64,000 bases of DNA from Ancylostoma caninum (GCA_037903475.1 JBAJFG010000079.1:1426001-1490000); one strand, 5' to 3'. Positions 36,301-40,425 are shown, counted from the first letter of the stretch. The notes: generated from the sequence alone by a model not told the origin. A program made the numbers and translations.

Positions 36301-37408
36301 TACAAGAAGCATAAGTTTTTCCTACAACGTTTGCTCCACTGTTCCTCAGCCGCATGTTCATATTTCGTCGTGCTCTTTTCTCTGCTGAATAGGGAAAGGT
36401 TCAGAGCCTTTTCAGCAATGATCGGCTTTTCCAGAAAGTCTCCAATTCGATGAAGTGTCGTGACATGAATATTGCGGATATGATTTTCATGACAAATCTA
36501 CTCGCAATATTCACAGAGTCTTTAAGGGCGAGTTGTAATCAGAAAATAATATGGGTCCAGCACTATGAAACAAGATCCAGCACAGCAGGAAAAAAGACCG
36601 TTGCAGCAAACGATGTACAATAACTTATTGCCCTCCTTGTACGATATGTATACTAAGTCAATGGACAATGAATGCAAATTTGTGAGGTTATAATAGCAGT
36701 TCATCCAATGAACCGAGGGGATTCGATCCCGTTTTCAAAGAGCAATCCTAAACGAGTTATACAATGAGGTCTACATAGCTGAACAATCGAAGGTCGTTTG
36801 GGTGAAGATCACATCTGAGTAATATGTTCGGCAGAATATAAGTCTAAAGCTAAATTTGGATGTGTTAAGCATGGCGTAACTCATTCTCGGGAGCACTTGT
36901 AAAAGGTGAATATAAAACCAAAACTAAAAAGTAGAAAATCCAACAATGTTATTATCAAAGATACCGACCAATTTGCGCCAAGTAGTACAACTTGACGTCT
37001 CCACTCTCAGCGATCTGATCAATGATCTGTTGTCGGGACAGCGACGACGCAGTTGTAAGAAACCCGTGAAAAACCACCGTAGGTATGTCAGCATCAATCC
37101 CATGGATCCTGAATGGAGGTAGGATTGTTTCTAGTCTTTGATTATAGTGCCAGGAAGGAAACTTGCTCAAAATCGTTCACGTAGAAGTTGGATAGATCTG
37201 CATCAAGGCTGGCAGACAACTAAAAAGAAACAAAGTAACAAAATAAGTGAACTACATCTGAATTTGACAGCAAACCATTAGTAGATGACCTTTTGTGACA
37301 GTTGATCAACAGCTTGCTTGTTGGACTGCAGGTTCCCTGGCCCAGAGGTGACCAGCGAATAGTGGAGATTCGAGAAGTGACCTTCGATCTCATAGTAGTC
37401 AGCAGCAC
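132..37408 (-). CDS. Giant VWA/EGF multi-domain membrane protein gene (exon map)
   Basis: About 50 minus-strand exons recognised by eye; N-terminus not found. Order of protein domains: VWA-like (37.4-35.1 kb), two EGF (34.9-33.7), VWA (33.4-31.4), beta-rich linker (31.3-28.7), two EGF (27.3-27.1), VWA (26.9-24.4), linker (24.4-18.3), two EGF (18.1-17.8), VWA (17.7-11.9), linker (11.8-7.5), two EGF (7.4-7.2), Ser/Thr stalk, one transmembrane helix, short cytosolic tail, stop at 132. From 25004 to 132 the 28 exons give 3,112 nt with every phase matching. The architecture resembles large nematode VWA-EGF surface or secreted proteins such as the C. elegans IRG-7 class; this is recalled family knowledge, not a search. 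Likely role: extracellular adhesion or defence at an epithelial surface (inference). Unresolved: exons upstream of 37408, between 36969 and 35379, between 30041 and 27310, and between 26500 and 25004. It could be two tandem genes if the TAA at 26500 is used. Confidence 0.65.
326..1142. other. Intron sequence, no feature recognised
   Basis: Left part of the 2.9-kb intron between the stalk exon at 3231 and the last exon at 325. No exon with matching splice phase and no repeat family was recognised here. Confidence 0.4.
1143..2335 (-). pseudogene. Degenerate mariner element
   Basis: Terminal inverted repeats of about 30 bp: the left end reads TTGGGTTAGTGAAAAAGTTC and the right end is its near reverse complement, with TA at both borders. 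On the minus strand the frame at 2065-1883 shows the mariner helix-turn-helix region (SGRASTVNDDDLRSKL), and near 1640-1560 a degraded catalytic-domain stretch (VLYQEFLSSGTSMSRD). Stops and frameshifts show that the transposase is dead. The 1.19-kb length is close to the usual 1.3 kb. It lies in the last intron of the VWA/EGF gene. Confidence 0.8.
2336..3230. other. Intron sequence, AT-rich, no feature recognised
   Basis: AT-rich intron sequence. A short direct repeat (ACTATAGAAGTCTATGAAAG) occurs twice at about 2932-2975. No exon was recognised. Confidence 0.4.
3231..3320 (-). CDS. Ser/Thr-rich stalk exon of the VWA/EGF gene
   Basis: Acceptor tgttttttag precedes 3320 and donor GAG/gttagc follows 3231. 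Read in phase 1, the 90-bp exon gives SASSSSPSTQVSTPVQLST and more Ser/Thr/Pro, with no stop. Ninety bases preserve phase 1, so it joins the last exon at 325 and the stalk exon at 4324. The composition suits O-glycosylation. A possible extra exon at about 3383-3440 was not supported by phase. Confidence 0.65.
4247..4324 (-). CDS. Thr-rich stalk exon of the VWA/EGF gene
   Basis: Acceptor tttttttcaag precedes 4324 and donor ACAG/gtgcat follows 4247. In phase 1 the 78-bp exon reads LDTTTTGKSTTKGSTPQTS and more Thr/Ser. The length is a multiple of three and the phase matches the neighbouring stalk exons at 7067-7108 and 3231-3320. Such short, phase-1, in-frame exons allow the stalk length to be varied by exon skipping (inference). 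Confidence 0.7.
4325..7066. other. Long intron; solo MITE end and short microsatellite only
   Basis: A 2.7-kb intron of the VWA/EGF gene. At about 5246 there is a lone terminus of the TTAAAGGCAGCAC MITE family without a visible partner. A short (CA)n tract lies at about 5819-5835. The overlapping open frames on both strands at 4.6-5.1 kb show no domain or splice support. Nothing else was recognised. Confidence 0.45.
7067..7108 (-). CDS. Short Ser/Thr-rich linker exon after the last EGF
   Basis: Acceptor ctttttttttcag precedes 7108 and donor CTG/gtcagt follows 7067. In phase 1 the 42-bp exon reads LTNAPVTTSTSQS. It joins the EGF exon ending at 7179 (phase 1) and the stalk exon at 4324. Confidence 0.65.
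7179..7421 (-). CDS. EGF-like exon pair, C-terminal EGF module of the VWA/EGF gene
   Basis: Two exons, 7330-7421 (92 bp, phase 1 in, 0 out) and 7179-7257 (79 bp, phase 0 in, 1 out), separated by a 72-bp intron. The first reads CVHGTRNSYGECGCDNRYTG then DYC; the second reads CLNGGTASVGTCVCVNGFYG then DFC. Both show the CxNGG/GxC.C..G..G..C pattern of EGF-like repeats, with the last four cysteines in CxC..(8)C spacing. No Asp/Asn consensus for calcium binding is obvious. Acceptors are AACTGCAG and TTTTAAG; donors are GTAAGT and GTGAGT. Confidence 0.8.
7479..7985 (-). CDS. Linker-domain exons between VWA and EGF (C-terminal module)
   Basis: Exon 7647-7985 (339 bp, phase 0 to 0) and exon 7479-7578 (100 bp, phase 0 to 1). 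The first starts ARAESPIHVIPGFSSSPDVD and contains PVGCASQFVTSQFT; the second reads TYQKYTISGTDAKGTKFQR. The same pattern (xVxPGF, a CSxQF-like motif, then Y.I...G.D..G..FQR) recurs in the upstream modules, so this is a repeated beta-rich domain of the family. It directly precedes the EGF pair. The splice site at 7985 was chosen because it aligns the start with the other modules and keeps phase 0. Confidence 0.75.
8031..9280 (+). pseudogene. Degenerate mariner element
   Basis: Terminal inverted repeats: AGGTTGTTGCGAAAATAATT at 8031 and its reverse-complement counterpart (AATTAATTTCGCAACAACCT) ending at 9280. Plus-strand translation at about 8548-8720 matches the mariner transposase region around the first catalytic Asp (DDLTDDKRLTWRNIFSNLIS, then FLDHVITVHEAQF), and 8990-9200 shows a broken copy of the HPPYSPDLAPSDY region. 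The frame is disrupted and the usual DE-W motif is altered (VHEAQF), so it is inactive. It sits in the 3.6-kb intron between exons 11565 and 7985. Confidence 0.8.
9397..9765. mobile_element. TTAA-flanked MITE, family A copy 1
   Basis: Ends read TTAAAGCTAGCACTCACGG at 9397 and the reverse complement (CCGTGAGTGCTGCCTTTAA) ending at 9765. The interior matches copies at 28025-28454 and 57299-57703, including segments near CTCTGGACATTAGGG and TTCAGCGG. Non-coding, about 370 bp. The TTAA at both ends suggests a piggyBac-type target site, but the mobilising transposase is unknown. Confidence 0.75.
9766..11564. repeat. Intron with dispersed repeat rich in TACTGTAG motifs and two CCACCGGTGG palindromes
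   Basis: A 28-bp direct repeat at 10199-10226 and 10243-10271 is centred on the palindrome CCACCGGTGG (14-bp ACCCACCGGTGGGT in the second copy). From 10320 to about 10990 the sequence is rich in TACTGTAG/CTACAGTA. It holds two related units (TTGGGGTTACTTGACGTGCT at about 10442 and AATGGGGTTATTTGACATGC at about 10589) about 150 bp apart. No coding exon was recognised. Confidence 0.5.
11565..12374 (-). CDS. Second half of the last VWA domain and start of its linker: six exons
   Basis: Exons 12305-12374, 12190-12242, 12064-12126, 11886-12006, 11733-11801 and 11565-11641, with phases 0-1, 1-0, 0-0, 0-1, 1-1, 1-0. Introns are 62-119 bp with TTTTCAG/TTTTAG acceptors. Fragments: VNIFSMQLQDYP, then FRVPMIARQSGGRLLPLT (final VWA strand and helix), DCSAAQQVSFFVESTASRV, NTRNALMNDAAALVIDFG, then GKWTVNIKTTSGSCF. 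The order SGGRLLPL, then a Cys-led beta domain with GKWTV...SGSC, is the same as in the module at 24.0-24.8 kb. Upstream it joins exon 16698 in phase 0 across a 4.3-kb transposon-filled intron. Confidence 0.75.
12880..13012 (-). pseudogene. RTE-type LINE reverse transcriptase fragment (downstream part)
   Basis: Minus-strand translation reads FDDDVVLVASRPETLQNVLN then EISHLTEGIGLAMQKS, matching the FADDIVL motif and following helix of RTE-class reverse transcriptases (known family pattern). The active-site motif is altered to FDDD. Its upstream half continues at 14323-14665; the two are separated by a CR1-type LINE. Confidence 0.65.
13013..14322 (+). pseudogene. 5'-truncated CR1-type LINE inserted in an RTE LINE
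   Basis: Plus-strand frames with shifts encode reverse transcriptase blocks: QHGFVQSESVKTNLLE near 13035, IIYFDFSKAFDRISHRLLLH near 13120, VPQGGVLSPVLFALLF near 13310, then the C-terminal region LLERIQNNFTRKILTRTGGF near 13780 and RRKVLDVCTLYKMLCGML near 13905. The 3' end is AATAAATTATTATTATTA. The YADD-containing segment is damaged and the frame is broken several times, so the copy is dead. The order matches CR1/jockey-clade non-LTR elements of nematodes. Confidence 0.8.
14323..14665 (-). pseudogene. RTE-type LINE reverse transcriptase fragment (upstream part)
   Basis: Minus-strand translation contains EHNAVLKAMSDQGLEPACIR, MKELYAEITL, then after a frameshift IKRGIKQGDVCSPKAF and GAFEIDGETLRMLL. 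This is the RTE reverse transcriptase from the FDSVEHNAVL region through RQGD.SPKLF. It stops exactly where the CR1 3' tail begins and resumes at 13012. A 36-bp tandem duplication (GGCTGGTTCCAGTCC) lies at about 14519-14570. Confidence 0.7.
14690..14990 (-). repeat. Dispersed repeat, reverse-oriented relative of the 19.8-20.4 kb repeat
   Basis: Contains ATCGATTGGCTTAGCGATTG, GGGACATGTCTAATGGGG and GAACACGAATATGACAACC, which match the reverse complement of the sequence at about 20040-20270. Two internal units about 110 bp apart are visible, as in the other copy. Confidence 0.6.
15307..16568. mobile_element. 1.26-kb terminal-inverted-repeat element, non-autonomous
   Basis: The left end GGGCCGTAGTAATTGC and the right end GCAATTACTACGACCC are imperfect inverted repeats (one mismatch). 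Next to each lie CCGGTTAACC and (A/G)TAACC-type palindromic bits. No transposase frame was found. It lies in the 4.3-kb intron, and its right end abuts the exon region at 16.6 kb. Confidence 0.6.
15985..16060 (+). repeat. tRNA-derived SINE-like segment
   Basis: An A-box-like TGGTAGAGTGGG at about 15993 and a good B box GGTTCAAATCC at about 16036 are spaced as in a tRNA promoter. The flanking acceptor-stem complement is absent, so this is not an intact tRNA gene. It lies inside the 15307-16568 element. Confidence 0.4.
16698..17734 (-). CDS. First half of the last VWA domain: five exons
   Basis: Exons 17673-17734, 17511-17570, 17237-17315, 16854-16975 and 16698-16802, with phases 1-0, 0-0, 0-1, 1-0, 0-0. 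Fragments: ACQEWNYLETHDVRQ, ITFVIERNIAMVLPSV (first VWA strand, with the metal-site DxSxS replaced by ERNIA), MISSFVSESESND, YSLITFDES, DQFVAAFNDALNNF, then PPSVIYVFTSHNF (central strand). The usual Asp residues of a MIDAS site are not preserved in the first strand, so metal binding is doubtful. Exon 16698-16802 ends in phase 0 at ACTCAG/gtgaca and joins the exon at 12374. Confidence 0.78.
17804..18090 (-). CDS. EGF-like exon pair of the third EGF module
   Basis: Exon 17991-18090 (phase 0 to 1) ends the linker domain (VTLQTNETTMQR) and starts an EGF (ICLNGGTAAS). Exon 17804-17935 (phase 1 to 1) completes it (DGTCNCRPGFNGAKC) and adds a second EGF (ICQNGGEVVDYKCICEAGFN then GQFC). The junction at 17991/17935 joins the EGF halves without a gap in the cysteine pattern. 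Confidence 0.82.
18333..18429 (-). CDS. Linker-domain exon of the third module
   Basis: Acceptor AAAATTTCAG precedes 18429 and donor ACG/gtggga follows 18333; 97 bp, phase 2 to 0. Reads AVATRRLPSCHYESFFSAPF then ACKKPYSYF. It aligns with the CSxQF-like segment that comes just before each EGF pair in this gene. Confidence 0.7.
18495..19272. mobile_element. Fold-back element whose arms carry a tRNA-like promoter
   Basis: Inverted arms of about 230 bp (about 18495-18735 and 19015-19272). Matching end segments: GAACTTAAGCTGCG at about 18504 and CGCAGCTTAAGTTC ending at about 19264; CAAATGATGTTACAG at about 18557 and CTGTAACATCATTTG at about 19198. Each arm contains GGATAGCCGAG, which fits a tRNA A box. 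The left arm also has GAGGGTTTGCATCTC, a weak B box. It separates exons 19326 and 18429. Confidence 0.6.
19326..19425 (-). CDS. Linker-domain exon of the third module
   Basis: Acceptor TGTCGCTTTTCAG precedes 19425 and donor AA/gtaaga follows 19326; 100 bp, phase 1 to 2. Reads ATAANPVIHISSQFQSDVQP then YLVILNSDETLRY. Phase fits exon 24017 upstream (phase 1 out) and exon 18429 downstream (phase 2 in). Confidence 0.7.
19806..20410 (+). repeat. Dispersed repeat with AGCTGCCGTACCCGGC head and internal 120-bp tandem units
   Basis: Begins near ATCACTAGCTGCCGTACCCG and ends in TACATACATACACACATACA then TATATATACAG. Two internal units (TCATATTCGTGTTCAGCGTA at about 20038 and again at about 20157) each carry ATACCCCAGTAGACATGTC. 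A reverse-oriented relative is at 14690-14990. No coding frame. It lies in the 4.6-kb intron between exons 24017 and 19425. Confidence 0.6.
20411..22094. other. Intron sequence, no feature recognised except a tRNA-like fragment
   Basis: Near 20600 CAGCTGGATGACCCAGTGGA resembles the A-box region seen in the 18.5-19.3 kb fold-back. Short open frames on both strands lack splice or domain support. Confidence 0.35.
22095..22300. repeat. AT-rich palindromic repeat array (TTCGAATATTCGA type)
   Basis: Dense array of self-complementary words (ATTCGAATATTCGA, TTTTCGAATATATTCGA). It shares a stretch including AAAGTCAATTTTCGAATATA with the second array at 23836-23996. Apparent open frames rich in N, I, S and R on both strands are artefacts of the repeat. 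Confidence 0.75.
23836..23996. repeat. Second AT-rich palindromic repeat array
   Basis: Same word family as 22095-22300, 1.5 kb away, ending just before exon 24017. Repeats of AATTTTCGAATATATTCG, ATTCGAATATTCG and similar can pair with each other on one strand. Confidence 0.75.
24017..25004 (-). CDS. Third VWA domain (C-terminal half) and following linker: five exons
   Basis: Exons 24861-25004, 24606-24792, 24373-24553, 24225-24357 and 24017-24159, with phases 2-2, 2-0, 0-1, 1-2, 2-1. Fragments: DTQPSLDALLQTIQ and SSIFLFTDAPPYAD (central VWA strand with a conserved FTDAP), INVIVTAPYQMNSF, YSQLALQTGGTIVNL (last helix and strand), PDCSAPSQTHFYV (start of the beta domain), YTLQVKAAANSTSGSC, VYLGFTPDPSKDS. 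Introns of 53-69 bp separate the first four; the last is 65 bp with a TTCCAG acceptor. The upstream partner exon, needed to enter in phase 2, was not found. Confidence 0.8.
25005..26499. other. Gap between VWA half-domains; missing exon expected here
   Basis: Comparison with the module at 17.7-16.7 kb predicts a short exon (phase 1 in, 2 out, roughly 60-75 bp) that would join exon 26517-26625 to exon 24861-25004. None with correct phase and no stop was found. A 27-bp candidate at 25471-25497 has good splice sites but the wrong phase. Otherwise no gene or repeat was recognised. Confidence 0.4.
26500..26979 (-). CDS. Third VWA domain (N-terminal part): three exons, possible gene end
   Basis: Exons 26931-26979 (49 bp, phase 1 to 2, YTCFLSIPVQTRSA), 26747-26825 (79 bp, phase 2 to 0, PNVFGSTKRSLAVVIQSS) and 26500/26517-26625 (phase 0 in, LNSHINSGLTALLKYMG then ADAFDEYIVSTFNAITV). 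The last can either run to a TAA at 26500-26502 or splice at CAAA/gtagcg after 26517 in phase 1. The homologous exon 17237-17315 also leaves in phase 1, which favours splicing. If the TAA is used, the locus is two tandem genes. Confidence 0.65.
27107..27310 (-). CDS. Double EGF exon of the second EGF module
   Basis: Acceptor TTTGTTTCAG precedes 27310 and donor ATTC/gtgagt follows 27107; 204 bp, phase 1 to 1. It encodes two EGF-like repeats: VCLNGGTKAGTGTCRCTDLF then TGRNC, and VCLNGGVVEKFPGN then LCECPAGYGGDHC. Both EGFs are in one exon here, unlike the other modules, where an intron splits them. It joins exon 26931-26979 in phase. Confidence 0.85.
27445..27800. repeat. Possible mariner remnant (one terminal repeat)
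   Basis: TTAGGTTGGTGAAAAAATAA at about 27448 matches the mariner-type terminus seen at 1143-2335. No opposite end was found before the MITE at 28025, and no transposase block is readable. Confidence 0.35.
28025..28454. mobile_element. TTAA-flanked MITE, family A copy 2
   Basis: The left end TTAAAGGCAGCACTCACGA and the right end CCGTGAGTGCTGCCTTTAA are inverted repeats. About 430 bp. The interior is shared with 9397-9765 and 57299-57703. It interrupts the intron between the candidate exon at 28.7 kb and the EGF exon at 27310. Confidence 0.8.
28742..28987 (-). CDS. Candidate linker-domain exon, reading frame uncertain
   Basis: Acceptor GGGCCTTCTAG precedes 28987. Two frames are open. One ends at CG/gtgagc (28892) and reads VVNFGITLVFEKIRPEEFDK. 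The other runs on to about 28742 and includes DYDVHVQASQLSCSNQW, resembling the CSxQF segment found before each EGF pair. The second could leave by TGT/gtaaga in phase 1, matching the EGF exon at 27310. Neither is proven. Confidence 0.35.
29579..29757. mobile_element. Near-perfect 179-bp hairpin MITE in an intron
   Basis: Arms of about 85 bp: the left reads GGCCCGTAGTTAAGTGTCAT then AACTCCAAAACTCACCACCA and GCATGCCAGCTC. The right arm is its reverse complement with roughly 85 percent identity, ending ACTACGGGCC. The loop is only a few bases. It lies between exons of the minus-strand gene, so it would be transcribed as a long hairpin. Confidence 0.8.
29798..30378 (-). CDS. Linker-domain exons of the second module
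   Basis: Exon 30219-30378 (160 bp, phase 0 to 1, TTVDATSEISVTSKKSSSVN then VRVWINSANTVFLASNPDP), exon 30041-30148 (108 bp, phase 1 to 1, SSYTTAYIAGFTSVSQIKLV) and exon 29798-29868 (71 bp, phase 2 to 1, GEITPIRLVPSFCAQPG). The last aligns with SPIHVIPGF and AVYLGFTP in other modules. A linking exon between 30041 and 29868 (phase 1 to 2) is missing. Confidence 0.6.
30600..31010 (-). repeat. Partial exon duplication flanking 260 bp
   Basis: A stretch of about 75 bp is present twice in direct orientation, at about 30600-30673 and 30938-31010, nearly identical. Both copies read ARNKGKPQL then TSYYEFVLAGFMTT on the minus strand. The upper copy is continuous with the preceding exon (IQVIGEYDV). The lower copy continues into TRNPTEFI before a good donor (gtgagc). 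Together they look like one exon split by a tandem duplication or an insertion. Confidence 0.7.
30932..31736 (-). CDS. Second VWA domain (C-terminal half) and start of linker: four exons
   Basis: Exons 31595-31736 (phase 2-0, HPASVVYVFADTPDSNGG), 31405-31536 (0-0, LVLLLSETDDAPMDYSDDSY), 31158-31308 (0-1, EVVLNIEADYPSQVVYIL) and 30932-31104 (1-0, ETSGKYFKVVIQVIGEYDV then the duplicated segment). The strand VVYVFADTP, then LVLLLSE and a following helix, fit a VWA core. The lowest exon could instead use the second copy of the duplicated segment near 30600; both options leave in phase 0 and can join exon 30378. Confidence 0.7.
32460..32884. mobile_element. TTAA-flanked MITE, family B
   Basis: The left end TTAAAGGCAGTGTGTCACCT and the right end GACACATTGCCTTTAA are inverted repeats. 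About 425 bp, non-coding. The first ten bases are shared with family A (TTAAAGGCAG), but the rest differs. It sits in the intron between exons 32934 and 31736. Confidence 0.7.
32934..33390 (-). CDS. Second VWA domain (N-terminal half): three exons
   Basis: Exons 33278-33390 (113 bp, phase 1-0, DTSRQSLILVVNLRSTMAYD), 33123-33204 (82 bp, 0-1, MPVWISDINKAAPNLLDNFI) and 32934-33066 (133 bp, 1-2, SAELLEYLNGLVISAGDADQ then PTVAAINSAQSL). The last joins the exon at 31736 in phase 2. These align block by block with exons 17511-17570, 17237-17315 and 16854-16975 of the last module. As there, the MIDAS DxSxS is replaced (NLRST). Confidence 0.75.
33719..34863 (-). CDS. EGF-like exon pair of the first EGF module
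   Basis: Exon 34725-34863 (139 bp, phase 1-2) reads DDTTTNFTCYNGGILLPNN then TCVCPAFVSGKQC. Exon 33719-33795 (77 bp, phase 2-1) reads CLHSGILDKNRCTCPPGAYA then LNC. The second is short on cysteines compared with the others. The 929-bp intron contains a small palindrome (ACAATCCGAACCGTTCGG at about 33964, mirrored at about 34019-34038). Confidence 0.75.
35076..35379 (-). CDS. Linker-domain exons of the first module
   Basis: Exon 35282-35379 (98 bp, phase 0-2) reads AQVLVLSEFDGGPHSFNLIT then YGNETKPTL. Exon 35076-35221 (146 bp, 2-1) reads PQSLSRYIHTSSGTSVVRWT, then RPIPDWLSTSLDPEF. It leaves in phase 1 into the EGF exon at 34863. Acceptors are ACACTTCAG and TTCTTATTAG. Confidence 0.65.
35716..35784 (-). 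CDS. Candidate small exon of the first module
   Basis: Acceptor TGTCTTATCAG precedes 35784 and donor CGAG/gtactc follows 35716; 69 bp, phase 2-2, reading TGVPPGDDLIVESPLQNLYI. Composition suits a beta strand region. It does not link directly in phase to the exons on either side, so neighbours are missing. Confidence 0.4.
36969..37408 (-). CDS. First VWA-like domain: three exons, 5'-most recognised part of the gene
   Basis: Exons 37290-37408 (119 bp, phase 1-0, YYEIEGHFSNLHYSLVTSGP), 37163-37219 (57 bp, 0-0, SASLDADLSNFYVNDFEQ) and 36969-37108 (140 bp, phase 2-1, DADIPTVVFHGFLTTASSLS then AESGDVKLYYLAQIG). PTVVFHGFLTT matches the central VWA strand position, and VKLYYLAQIG matches the next one. 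The phase between the second and third exons does not agree, so a splice site is misjudged or an exon is missing. No start codon or signal peptide was found above 37408. Confidence 0.6.
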
Positions 37409-37804
37409 CTCAAAGAACATCCTGGTCCACTGTTTTGAAGGTTTATCTTACCACATTAAAATTGTCATGAATAGTCAAGTAATGGTAGCGCTGTTACCGA
37501 GTAAGGCCTGAGCCAGTAGGCCGACGAACAAGAGACCCAGGTGCATGCCGCCGCTCTCGGTGGTTGGCACACTATCAGCTCGACATTATCGGGAAGCATT
37601 CTATCGGAATTGCTCCCTACGTTTCAAGCTGCACGAATGAGCCGATTATGAAACTCGCCTGCGTCCCTGAAGCGCCAAATTTTTTTCTCATTTGAACGGA
37701 ACTCGACTGAACAGGTGCAACTGCTCCAGTGGGTTTTCCAAATGACCTTGAAAACCCGATCCTTCACTGAAGTACTTATTCATAGTGCAGGGAGCACCAC
37801 ACGG

Positions 37805-38512
37805 TGGGTGACCATTCATACGAAAAGTAATTAACGAGGTCGTCTTGCACCTTGTTCGCACCTTGTTAAGAGCACTCTGGCTTACCCCTCATAATATATC
37901 CAAATCGATGATTCTGATCATCTTGATCACTCAATGAGTGCGACTAGCCATTTCATTCACACCCTGACCAACATTTATGTTAGACTTAGAAGTTGCCAGA
38001 ATTTTGCTATAAAAATTCGTGTGCTCATATTTAAGCGCTCAAACTTTAGTGACAGTCAAAGTACTCTCCACCTGATTCACGGCACTTATAGAGATACTTT
38101 TTCCAGTGCTCAGAACAATTCCAAGCTCCATTGTTTGGTATCTTTTGGTGCTTCTACCTCTTTTTGTTTCACCCCTGCAAAACATTCCTTCTCAGAGGTT
38201 TCTCCCTTAGCTTGTCGAATGAAAAGTGAAAAGGAAAGATTGGGTAGGGAGTTTTCCCTGGAATGCTTGCTTATACATCAAGAACGAAATCTGCTCAATC
38301 GATAGCAGAAACTCTTTTTAAACTAGGTAAAAGTGCCGGTGAATTATTCTGGAAGTCAATATTTGGGAGAATGACGTAAACTGGTTAAGCAGCCAGTGAA
38401 TGATCAGGATAGTCAGAATTATTGGAAGAGTATGTGGAACGTTGGCAACACTTAACAAGGTGTGAACGAGGTGCGAGACGAGTCTCGCTAATTGCTTTTC
38501 GTATGAAAGGTC
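37805..38512. mobile_element. 708-bp terminal-inverted-repeat element
   Basis: Left arm about 37805-37868 (ATACGAAAAGTAATTA then CACCTTGTTCGCACCTTGTT) and right arm about 38450-38512 (AACAAGGTGTGAACGAGGTG then TAATTGCTTTTCGTAT) are inverted repeats of about 65 bp. No transposase was seen; the plus-strand open frame inside (37934-38305) shows no known domain. It lies just upstream of the first recognised exon of the large gene. Confidence 0.6.
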
Positions 38513-38610
38513 CCCCTCCCCACTAGCTGACTCACCGCTATATATTAGGTTGAAGTAAAAGGAATGGCACTTTTTTCAAAAACATCACTGTATAGTAAAT
38601 ATATAGTAAT

Positions 38611-38901
38611 GGTCATCCTGAATCAGTGCTGTTCCTTTGGGACCATATCACTTTATCATCACGCACCAGGAACGCGAGCTGATGCAAAAACGGGAGCGTA
38701 GCGGTGTAAGCCTGGGATGGTTTCATTCATCAGTGTACTGAACTGTTACCGGCCTCCAAATGTTTCATTCAGAGCATGGATAAAGCTGTTATCCTACACC
38801 AGCGCTACACAACGGCTCTTGCATTAGCTCGCGCTAGGGATGCATGAAGACATAGTGATGTGGCCGGAAAGAAAACCAGCATTGAATCAGGATGACCGCG
38901 A
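38611..38901. mobile_element. 291-bp TIR element
   Basis: Ends ATGGTCATCCTGAATCAGTG at about 38611 and ATTGAATCAGGATGACCGC at about 38881 are inverted repeats with one to two mismatches. Non-coding. Confidence 0.55.
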
Positions 38902-39468
38902 GTATAATTTCGCTCGGATGAAGTAATACGTCTTGATATGATAACAGACTTGTAGAGAGAGGAAAGCTCTTTTATAGTAAACGTATAAAAGATGTCCTTT
39001 GCAGTTAGCAGTCATGAAATAAATGCTCGAGATACTTAAAACCGCCTTTTCTGCACCTCAGCTCCTGGCCAAAATTTGCTTTCGAGGGTTATCACAGAAT
39101 TCGATAGCTTCGTAATTAAACGTAGTAGTGCTTATCACTTTCTCGAGGAAAATTGCCGCATGGCTGCTACCTCCCCCAGCTCGAGAAGTTCTTGTTTCCC
39201 TGAAAATTTTTGCCAAACATGACGATGTAGGAATAGGATTCTCAGTGTTTTTTTGCTTTACAGTTCCCGGAGTTCTGGACACATGGCGTCAGGAACCTGC
39301 TTGTACAATAAGCCGCGCTCCCTGTTAGTGAAAAAAAAAATTATGGCTTGGAGAAGTTGTCATTCGTTAAAGTTGTGCGAGAGCAACACAAAAAAGCGCC
39401 ATTTCTTTCGCATCAATCTAATAATTCGATTACATTTCTGCTCGTCATTTCCCTCCACAACACAGTGC

Positions 39469-39545
<77 letters not shown>

Positions 39546-39998
39546 ACTCAGGAAATTCTTGTTTCTGAAGTAATCGTTTACCATGTAACCGAATGTTAGC
39601 GAGTCGGAACAAGAAGAAGAGAAAGAATCGCGGTACGTCGTATGTGTGGACGCGCCATGATATTGCCACGGAAGCTTAGGTCAACTTAGACCTTTAGTGT
39701 ACGCTAAACAATCTAGCCAACAGTTACTTGACGCATTCGCTACAAACATTAGGCCTGGACTATTCGCCTGCACCACAATTGGATTGGCCTAGCCAAGCGG
39801 AGTAAGCGGATCTTCTCCCAACAATGTAGTTTATGAGATTTTTGTATGGAAAGAATCTAGAAGAGGTCCACATTACAAAGCTTTATACGAATAAGAGCAA
39901 ATTGCCCACGAAAAACTGTTTTCGAGCGCCAACTTTTTGGAAGATTGTGTACGGAGCTAACGCGGAAGAAGGTAATGTAAAGGCTCTTCAGTGGGGAA
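38902..39998. other. Intergenic sequence with (AG)n tract
   Basis: Only the microsatellite at 39473-39544 was recognised. The rest carries no supported gene. Confidence 0.4.
39473..39544. repeat. (AG)n microsatellite, about 36 units
   Basis: Uninterrupted GA/AG dinucleotides for about 72 bp. The RE/ER and SL open frames over it are artefacts. Confidence 0.97.
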
Positions 39999-40425
39999 AG
40001 TGACCGTTTGGCTCGGTCGGCTCCGTTCAATCGATAAAAAGAAGAATTTCAGTCGCTTATGCGACTTCGGCTTTTACAGGAGAGAGGTTTAGGAAAAGAT
40101 TTTTTTATTAAAAAAAAACAAGGCAGGTGAAGAAACTAATCCTGCAATACACAGGAATCAGTGCTGTAATACAAAGAAATGCCACCCGAGGTTCCCTGTG
40201 CGGCCTTTTATGGCCGCCGCAGGTGGGAAATCCCGGAGATCAGAAACAATCGCATGAGCGAAGTGATCGCCCATGCGTTCAAAAGTAACAATGCTAAACG
40301 AAGCTGCGAAAAAAAAAACCAACTGCATATTAACTCACTTAGGTCAGTGATTAGGTTCATGTGTTACTAGATTTAGTTCTATTAGATTGGTTACAATACT
40401 ACCCCTACAATACTACTCTGTCACT
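39999..40425 (-). repeat. 3' LTR (relative to element)
   Basis: 427 bp, AGTGAC...GTCACT termini, preceded on the plus strand by GGAA. Near-identical to 47532-47957. Contains a GGTTCCCTGTGCGG/TTTTATGGCCGCCG region and A-runs that on the minus strand are T-runs. Confidence 0.93.

Noticed and set aside
39253..39669. Open frames with long RE/ER or SL repeats
   Set aside because: They are translations of the (AG)n microsatellite.
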